NCBI GenBank assembly: GCA_947044405.1
Contig: CAMRHE010001087.1
Coordinates: forward strand, 124,001-188,000
Length of the DNA: 64,000 nt
Reading direction: 5' to 3'
Source: Leptodactylus fallax
Taxonomy: Eukaryota; Chordata; Amphibia; Anura; Leptodactylidae
This document shows positions 57,656 through 64,000 of the stretch, one piece after another. A program made the translations under genes and the position numbers. Each line of letters opens with the position of its first letter. Positions within the stretch are counted from its first letter, which is position 1. A model generated the notes under the pieces. That model did no database searches. It saw only the letters and a program-made list of their open reading frames with translations, and had not been told where the DNA came from.

Positions 57656-59554
57656 ACAATTTGAAAGAAGTGGGCACCTCAAGGATTTATTCAGTATATA
57701 GTGCTATACCTTTGACTGTCTAATAGAATAATCCTCAGTCAGTGTTTGTGGAAATAGCCGACTTCTGGAACACATCTGCTATTCCTCTCCATTATCCAGC
57801 CACAAAGATTTCTACTCTTTGTCCGTCTCGGCCCGGGGGAAATCTGTTTGTATTTTTCTGTTTTGTTTAAGATGTATTTTGGAGTTGTCATTTGCGTCCC
57901 CCCATCCCCTCCTTGGGGAAATTAAAATGGCTGCCCCATTAAAACAACACAGGTTACCGTGGTTACCCGCTGCTTGCAGACTGCAGAGAGATGTAAACTT
58001 TTCGAGGAAAAGTAACATTTTTATGTAAAAAGAGAGAAAGTGGTTGAAGGGGATGAATCATAATGTAATTGCCTTCAGGGTTTTCTAGCAGCTCACTGGT
58101 TGATATGTCTCTGTAGGCGATCCATCCCGTGTTTGTTAATAAATGCTGATGATTTTAGATAAAGGTTTTAGATTAGGAAATTTTTGGAGAACATGGAATT
58201 ACATTATTTGCAATTGTCTAATCTGTTCCTAGGACCCTAATCACATTGATGGGAATCATTTGGGAGAACTGCTGCAGGGAAGTCAAGTTCTTGCAGCTGA
58301 CTCTGGTCCTGCCAGCCGAACTTAGGAATTGTCTATTTGTAAATGGAGTAAGCTGTCTAAATGACCCAGCAGGTGACCTGTGGTCCTCTAATATTGCCTA
58401 CAGTTTGGATTCCCAGGAACTCCCCTGTTTTGCAACATGGACCTCTCCAGCTTCTTAAAGGGCACACGTCTCTTCCCCTGACATGTAGAAAATGCAATTC
58501 TGGAGCATCCTGTCTTACAGCTCTTTGTTTAAGCCATTCCTCTCTTATTCCTACTAGAATTTTACAAATAAATTGACAACAGGGCGTTACCGGTATTGGG
58601 TATGTCCTTATACATCAAAATTTTTACAAAAAGTGGACGTATCTGGAGAGCTAACCATTCCTCTGTAAATGGGACATAGTTTGAGACATAGCTTTATATT
58701 AGGCAAATGCTAATAAAACAGATGCCCAATATATGAAGGGGGTTGTGCAATGTTATGAAAAATTAGCCCACAGGCAGTGCATACCTTATGAATCGCCAGT
58801 GCTCCGTCTTGGCTGCTCCCACTGGTGTTTATTGCAAGGGCTGCAGCGGTGACTTCACATTGACCACATATGACTGTTGCAGCCCATCACTGGTGTAAGA
58901 CGTACACCACTGAGGCCAATGATTGGCTGTACCAGTCATGTGTTGATGACATCATCGCTGCTCCCACACTTACAGACATCTCCCAACCTTTTGAATCCTA
59001 TATCACATGACAATTAAGCTCCACCATGTCCTTTCAGGGAACTGCCTTAGAGTTAGTTCACACAGAGTTTTTTTTTTCAGGTGGATTTTTGAGACTGAAT
59101 CATCTCAAAATCTGCCTCTAGAAATGCCTCACAACTCTCCCATTCACGTCAATGGCAGGCAGATTTTTTCAGCTAGTGGGGAAAAAATAGCGTCGAAACC
59201 TATCTTAAAGTGGATTCTGCCTTGCAAACTCTATTGAAATGAATGGGAGGCAGAAGAAACACTAGAAGTTTTTTAAAGTAGTTTTCAACGCCAATCTCCA
59301 TAACCCCTTCATCATGTGCCTACGCTGAAGCTTACACCAACTTGTAGATGTGGTATTTCAGGGATTAATTTATGTCAGTGAACTGGAGAAACGATCATAA
59401 ATCTGTATGCCCATGCAAAATGAGAAAACAAAATTATACATGGAGGAATAGGAGTCTCTTAACATCTTCTTATTGCGCCCCTTTTACCAGGACAGAAGTG
59501 CCATATATTGGCTATTATGGATATTGGGTTCATCTTGTCTTCTCCCTCTTTCAG
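56645..59554. other. End of putative intron 1, no further gene recognised
   Basis: A (TA)n tract at 56704-56748, family L motifs near 56785, 56945 and 57560, a poly(T) tract at about 57624-57648, and a dispersed repeat at 59048-59290 (AGTTAGTTCACACAGAG at its left). At 57820-58020 a block with CCATTAAAACAACACAGG looks unique and slightly GC-richer; I cannot assign it. Confidence 0.4.
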
Positions 59555-59630
59555 TTCCAGTGGGTGTGAGGTAGGAGCAGAGTTCTTCACCCAGACATCG
59601 CACCTGGAGGAGAATTGAGCCGTGAAGACG

Positions 59631-59639
59631 ATGCAGTAA
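59631..59639 (+). promoter_or_regulatory. OSBPL2: Minimal upstream open reading frame
   Basis: ATG-CAG-TAA lies within the leader of exon 2, 33 bases before the main start codon. Start and stop are separated by one codon. If retained in the mature mRNA it could lower initiation at the main ATG. A function is not shown by sequence alone. Confidence 0.45.
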
Positions 59640-59672
59640 TCGCTTGAAGACCTTAAAACGTAAAATAGAAGG

Positions 59673-59709
59673 ATGAACAGTGAGGAGGAGTTTTTCGATG
59701 CCGTAACAG
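59673..59709 (+). CDS. OSBPL2: N-terminal coding segment of oxysterol-binding protein-related protein 2
   Basis: The ATG has A at -3. The segment reads MNSEEEFFDAVT plus one base of a Gly codon, then a phase-1 GT donor. From memory this matches the start of vertebrate ORP2 (human begins MNGEEEFFDAVTG), including the acidic run and FFDAV. ORP2 is a short ORP with an FFAT-like motif (EFFDAVT core preceded by acidic residues) that binds VAP proteins on the ER. Its C-terminal ORD domain, encoded beyond this window, transfers cholesterol and phosphoinositide between membranes. Only 12 complete codons are visible, so the call relies on a short but distinctive peptide with correct splice sites. An unrelated acidic FFAT-bearing N-terminus is the main alternative. 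Confidence 0.65.
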
Positions 59710-59883
59710 GTAAATAGAGTAAACAGCTTTAAACTGCACATCAAATAGCAGAAGAGGTCCAACACCCTACATCTGGTTGTGCCTGTGCCGGGTGCTGCAG
59801 CTCGGCCCTGTGTACTTCAATGGGACTGAGCTGCAACACCTGAAACTGCCACTACTGAATGTACTGTACTGCTGGTAAATAGC
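59710..59883. other. OSBPL2: Start of putative intron 2
   Basis: It begins GTAAATAGAG. The rest is unremarkable intronic DNA up to a family B repeat. Confidence 0.5.
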
Positions 59884-60222
59884 TAAAGGGGTTGTTCACA
59901 GGATAGGTCATTAATAAGAGTTAGATGGGATCTGACATCTGGGACCCCCATTGATCAGTTGTTTGAAGGGGATATATGAGTGCTTTGACCTCTTTACTGT
60001 TTACATCACACCTATCTGTTTCATAGCAGCCATGTGAAGTTATTACAGTTTTGTCCCATTCATTTCTATAGAACATGGCTGAAATGACATTGCACATCCA
60101 CAGCCATTTCAACAGCTTATCAGTGCGGGTTGCAGGTTTCGGACCCCCTAATATCTCTTATTGATAACGTATCCTAAGAAAAGATCATCAATAAAAATCA
60201 GTTGGATAACCGTTTAGAGGGA
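59884..60222. repeat. Foldback repeat, family B, copy 6
   Basis: Left: AAAGGGGTTGTTCACAGGAT and GGGACCCCCATTGATCAGTT. Right: TTTCGGACCCCCTAATATCT and AACGTATCCTAAG with a decayed end. It lies within intron 2. Confidence 0.7.
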
Positions 60223-60621
60223 GTTCACACTACAGTTGCTAATGTCTGTTGCTGTCTTCCTTCATAGGATGACAGCAACGGACATTAAACTGTTGCAGAG
60301 AACATTTTTAATCACAGGTAGTGTAGATTTCCTCCTCTGTAACCATCCCCCTGAATATCATTTCATGTCTATCACCAGCCTACTAATGTTTTACACCCTA
60401 GTCATAATCTTAACAATTGCAATGCACGAGATGCATTACATGCAGAGAAGAAACTACATACTGACAGTACAGATGCAACCTTACTGCAATGTCCATGGCC
60501 CAAGGTTTCAGCTTTCTGTGTCTGAACCATACTAGAGTTCATCTTTCACATTTTTCACTGCTTTTAGTGGATCTATTTAAATGGACATTTTAGAAGAATG
60601 CAGCATATACAGTGTGTGTCT

Positions 60622-60658
<37 letters not shown>

Positions 60659-60882
60659 ACATAATAATATATGTATCTAAGGGGGAATGTCCACTATACA
60701 GCTCTTATCGATCTGGGAGGGACCCATAGTGCTGTTAATCTTCAGCTTCCTGGTACAAGAGGTAGCTGTAGTGTCTTCTAGAGAATGGCACCCAGCGCCC
60801 CATGTTAATAGAATATTATTGAGAGTTATATTTTGGGCACTACTGACCGTTGTTGTTTTTATGACTGGTTAGCTGAATAATA
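60223..60882. other. Intronic stretch with a tetranucleotide microsatellite
   Basis: A (CTAT)n tract of about nine units lies at 60622-60658. A small palindromic pair at 60236-60295 (CTAATGTCTGTTGCTGTC answered by GACAGCAACGGACATTA) may be a foldback tip. No gene. Confidence 0.5.
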
Positions 60883-60949
60883 TACAGTGGCATGCTAAAG
60901 TTTGGACACCCATGGTCAAAATGACTGTTATTGTGAACAGTTAAGCAAG

Positions 60950-62013
60950 TTATTATTATTGTTTATTATTATTATTATTATTGTTGTTTGTTGTTATTAT
61001 TGTTGTTTATTTATATAGCACCATTAATTCCATGGTGCTTTACATTTGAGGGTTTACATACAGTACACAAGATATACAAAACAGATAATACTAACAGTGA
61101 CCAATTGGCACAGTGGGATAGAGGACCCTACCCACAAGGGCTTACAATCTATGAGGGAAGAGGGATAGAGACAGAAGGTGGGGGAGAGGCTGTTCAGGTG
61201 GTGGTGTGGTGACAGTAGTGTTATTGGAGGTTGTAGGCCTTCCTGAATAGGTGAGTCTTCAGGACCTTCTTGAAGCTTGTGATTGTGGGAGTCAGTCTGA
61301 TGTGTCTTGGTAGTGAGTTCCAGAGTATGGGGGATGCACGGGAGAAGTCTTGGAGACGATTGTGTGAAGAGTGGATGAGAGCAGAGCGGAGTAGGAGGTC
61401 TTCGGAGGATTAGAGGTTACGTGCGGACAGGTAGCGGGAGATTAGGTCGGAGATATATATAGGGGACAGGTTGTGGATGGCTTTGTATATCAGCGTTAGT
61501 AGTTTGAACTCTGTTCGCTGGGCAACGGGTAGCCAGTGAAGGGATTGGCAGAGGGGAGTGGCGAACAGCAGAGGTGTATTAGGCGAACAGCACAGTTTAA
61601 GGTGGACTGGAGGGGGGTGAGAGTGTTAGCTGGGAGGCCATGGAGAAGGGTGTTACAGTAGTCTAGGTGGGAGATTATGAGGGTGTGCACTAGCATCTTT
61701 GTAGTTTCAGGGATGAGGAAGGAGTGGATTCGATGGATGGTCTTGAGTTGGAGGAGGCAGGAGGTGTTGAGGGTTTGAATATGCGACTTGAAGGATAGGT
61801 CAAAGTCTAAGAGTATCCCAAGGCAGCAGACCCGTGGGACTGGGGTGAGAGTGGTTCCATTAATTCTGATAGATGGGTCAGGTAGGGGGGTCGTGTGTGG
61901 AGGGGTGAAGATTATGAACTCTGTTTTCTCCATGTTGAGTTTGAGAAAGCTGGAGGAGAGAAAGGAGGCTACGGCTGCTAGACATTCTGGGACTCTGGAC
62001 AACAGAGAGGTAA
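60950..62013 (-). mobile_element. 5'-truncated L2-like LINE nested in Tc1 family 3
   Basis: Minus orientation. Read on its own strand it ends with the L2-type 3' terminus: AAAGCACCATGGAATTAATG then GTGCTATATAAATAAA and a trinucleotide AAT/AAC tail (plus strand 60950-61015), instead of poly(A). Upstream lie the last parts of the reverse transcriptase gene. It is 1.06 kb and inserted in the left inverted repeat of the Tc1 element. The exact junction bases are uncertain by a few nucleotides, and I could not define a target duplication. Confidence 0.85.
61221..62013 (-). pseudogene. L2-like reverse transcriptase C-terminal remnant
   Basis: The first part (62013 to about 61560) is open and shows the end of the RT domain: FLKLNMEKTEFIIF (motif D region), VCCLGILLDFDLSFKSHI and HTLIISHLDYCNTLLHGLP. 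The last is the highly typical L2/CR1 box SRLDYCNALLYGLP. A frameshift near 61570 follows, after which SLHWLPVAQR, YKAIHNLSP and the terminal FKKVLKTHLF segment can be followed to a stop at 61221, with one internal stop (ARNL*). The catalytic motifs A-C are lost by 5' truncation. The first 14 or so codons of the open frame are Tc1 sequence read through the junction. Confidence 0.85.
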
Positions 62014-62166
62014 TCTTGAATATAAAATGATCTTCAAAAGGCATAACATTAAACATAACACATTCCTGATGTATTTTTTTGAAAATTTTTTTTTTTCATA
62101 TTTTACATTTTCAAAATAACAAAAAATGAAAATGGCCCGATGCAAAAGTTGGGGCACCCTACATGG

Positions 62167-63189
62167 TTAGTACTTAGTAGCACCCCCTTTGGCAAGTATC
62201 ACCGCTTGTAAACACTTTTAGTAGCCAGCCAAGAGTCTTTCAATTCTTGTTTGAGGAATTTTCATCCATTCTTCCTTGGAAAAGTCTTCCAATTCTGTGA
62301 GATTCCTGGGTCATCTTGCATGCACTGCTCTTCTGAGGTCTAGCCACAAATTTCCAATGATGTTCAGATCAGGGGACTGTGACGGCCATGGTAAAACCTT
62401 CAGCTTGCGCCTTTTTAGGTAGTCTATGGTGGATTTTGACGTGTGTATAGGATCATTATCCAATTGTAGAAGCCATCCTCTTTTCAATTTCAGCTTTTTT
62501 ACAGATGGTGTTATGTTTGCTTCAAGAATTTGCTGAAATTTCATTGAATCCATTCTTCCCTCTACCCGTGAAATGTTCCCCGTGCCATTGGCTGCAACAC
62601 AAACCCAAAGCATGATTGATCCACCCCCATGCTTAATGGTTGGAGAGATGTTCTTTTCCTGAAATTCTGTGCCCTTTTTTCTCCAAACATACCTTTGACC
62701 ATTGTGGCCGAAGAGTTCTATTTTAACCTCATCCGTTCACAGGACTTTGTTTCCAAAATGCATCAGGCTTGTTTAGATGTTCTTTTGCAGAGTTCTGACA
62801 CTGAATTTTATGGTGAGGACGCAGGAGAGGTTTTCTTCTGATGACTCTTCCATGAAGGCCATATTTGTGCAGGTATTGCTGAACAGTAGGACAATGTACC
62901 GCAACTCCAGAGTCTGCTAAATCTTCCTGAAGGTCTTTTGCAGTTAAGCAGGGATCTAATTTGCCACTCTAGCAATCCTACAAGCAGCTGTCTCTGAGAT
63001 TTTTCTTGGTCTTCCAGACTTTATCTTGACCTCCACTGTTCCTGATAACTGCCATTTCTTAATTACATTTCGAACTGAGGAAAGGGCAACTTGAAAACAC
63101 TTTGCTATCTTCTTACAGCCTTCTCCTGCTTTGTGGGCCTCCACCATTTTCATTTTCAGAGTGATAGGCAGCTGCTTAGAAGAACCCAT
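62167..63189 (-). pseudogene. Tc1 transposase pseudogene, family 3
   Basis: The start MGSSKQLPITLKMKMVEAHK (63189) opens the helix-turn-helix, followed by KSGRPRKIS, a GRPR-type AT-hook. The frame then breaks. A second open piece (62311-62613) holds the glycine-poor MLWVCVAANGTG segment, LQLDNDPIHTSK with the second catalytic Asp, and SPDLNIIGNLW, where the third catalytic Glu is Gly. The last residues (KGGATKY-like) end at about 62167. Frameshifts, stops and the lost Glu make it inactive. It differs clearly from families 1 and 2. Confidence 0.9.
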
Positions 63190-63498
63190 GTCACAAGATT
63201 AGAGGAGGCTGGGTATTTATAAAGCTATAAAATTTGCATCACTTGGCCTTTCCTAACAATGATAGTGAACAAGCCATAACCCTAACTGGCTAATGAAGGT
63301 CTGAGACCTTGGTCAAGTTATCTGAGCACATAAATCTACAAGGGTTCCCAAACTTTTTTCCTTTTTCACTCTAAAATTGTACTCAAACATAATAATACAC
63401 TGATATTGCTTAAAATTATAGACAAGTGTGTTTAATCTTTAATTTAATGCCTTTTAAAGATCATTTCATCTTCAATTTGCTTAGCTGTTCACAATAAC

Positions 63499-64000
63499 CT
63501 GTATTTGAAGATCTTGGCTAATATCCTTGTTGTGTATGGTGAGAGGAAGTGTCTCAGAGCACTTGATAAGCAGATCGGAGTGTTACACATCATTTCGTGT
63601 CAGGTTACTAAATGTTATGCACTGTCTACTGCCTAATCCAGGCAGCTCAGGCTTCTACTAGTGGGGATTGGTAATCTTAGCTTTGTTTGGTTGCTGTACC
63701 CAGTCATTCTAAACGCACCTAAATACCATGGCCGCAGTAGCAGTTCAGCTAATCCAACCTTGGACTAGAAACCAGAGCAATAATATGTGGCAATGGTGAT
63801 AATCTGGAGATAGAATACAACCCATTACAGTACTCAATGCACATTTTGATTTTTTTTTTTGATACTCCATTGTCTTGTGCTTTTTCCAATGAGAAGAAAT
63901 TTGAGCAGATAGTGTGGATTTTCTGACATTTCTGTTTTAGGACTTTGTGTATCACAAAGCAACTCTGCAGAATACTGCACTGATGTTCATCTCACTGCAT
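63499..64000. other. Intronic stretch to window end, no gene recognised
   Basis: Beyond the truncated right end of the family 3 transposon the sequence is AT-rich and unique-looking. No exon seen before the window ends. Confidence 0.4.

Larger units (their letters stand above)
8546..59554 (+). other. OSBPL2: Putative intron 1 of OSBPL2 (about 51 kb)
   Basis: It starts with GTAAAT after 8545 and ends with TTGTCTTCTCCCTCTTTCAG before 59555. It holds no other exon that I can recognise, only transposons, LINE copies, foldback repeats and simple repeats listed separately. A first intron of this length is large but ordinary for big amphibian genomes. An alternative is that the 8.4 kb promoter belongs to another transcript and the true first exon of the 59.5 kb gene lies elsewhere. 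Confidence 0.5.
59555..59709 (+). other. OSBPL2: Exon 2 of OSBPL2 (5' UTR plus start of coding)
   Basis: A 155-base exon. The acceptor is a strong polypyrimidine tract ending TCTTTCAG at 59554 (TTCCAG at 59560 is a weaker alternative). The donor is CAG|GTAAAT after 59709. It is non-coding up to 59672, with an in-frame TAA at 59661-59663 just before the start codon. This supports the ATG at 59673 as the true start and shows that the upstream part is leader. Confidence 0.68.
60885..63498 (-). mobile_element. Tc1-type transposon, family 3, split and truncated
   Basis: The left end begins CAGTGGCATGCTAAAGTTTG after TA (60883-60884). The right inverted repeat is recognisable (TTGCTTAGCTGTTCACAATA) but stops at about 63498, missing its outer 40 or so bases, so the element cannot be mobilised. 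The left repeat is interrupted at about 60949 by an L2-like LINE and resumes after about 62013 (AAAATGATCTTCAAAAGGCA). Removing the LINE gives an element near 1.55 kb. The phrase GTTTGGACACCC at the tip is echoed inside as GTTGGGGCACCC (62140). Confidence 0.88.

Noticed and set aside
61496..62056. 186-residue minus-strand frame as a single gene
   Set aside because: Its first 14 or so residues are Tc1 sequence and the rest is the end of an L2-like reverse transcriptase. It is a chance read-through of a nesting junction.

Overview
The window is vertebrate nuclear DNA, most likely from a frog or toad with a large, repeat-rich genome. The evidence is a long AT-rich stretch with almost no coding sequence; several unrelated Tc1-type DD34E transposons; Rex1/Babar-like, L2-like and L1/Tx1-like LINE copies; a Penelope-like repeat carrying a hammerhead-like fold; and many short palindromic (foldback) repeats. 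This mix fits anuran genomes, but the species is not identified.

One host gene can be supported. A GC-rich, TATA-less promoter (GC box, two inverted CCAAT boxes, ETS sites) lies at about 8385-8520. It is followed by a likely non-coding first exon ending at a splice donor after 8545. About 51 kb downstream, an exon at 59555-59709 starts after a good polypyrimidine tract and ends at a GT donor. It encodes MNSEEEFFDAVT and the first base of a Gly codon, which I recognise as the N-terminus of oxysterol-binding protein-related protein 2 (OSBPL2/ORP2). On this reading, 1-8384 is upstream flank, 8546-59554 is intron 1 and 59710-64000 is the start of intron 2. Joining the two exons is inference.

The rest is layered mobile DNA. 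Tc1 family 1 has a broken copy (2101-3666), a foldback derivative without coding sequence (4384-4793) and a copy with an open transposase frame (55055-56642). Tc1 family 2 (46521-48146) keeps a nearly full transposase with a C-terminal frameshift. Tc1 family 3 (60885-63498) is dead, has lost one outer end, and is split by an L2-like LINE. Remnants of three further Tc1/mariner groups lie at 13.2-13.6, 21.2-21.9 and 31.8-33.9 kb. A 5'-truncated Rex1-like LINE (36335-38594) keeps a long reverse transcriptase frame whose active-site box is mutated. An L1/Tx1-type 3' fragment (44890-45431) and an unclassified poly(A)-tailed segment (24012-24661) have target-site duplications.

The most unusual feature is a repeat present at 16071-16790 (a near-perfect foldback with a 16-bp target duplication) and at 35015-35560. 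Both copies contain a hammerhead-ribozyme-like motif, as known in Penelope-like retroelements. Tandem minisatellites (30-bp and 22-bp units) lie upstream of the promoter, and several families of short foldback repeats recur through the window.
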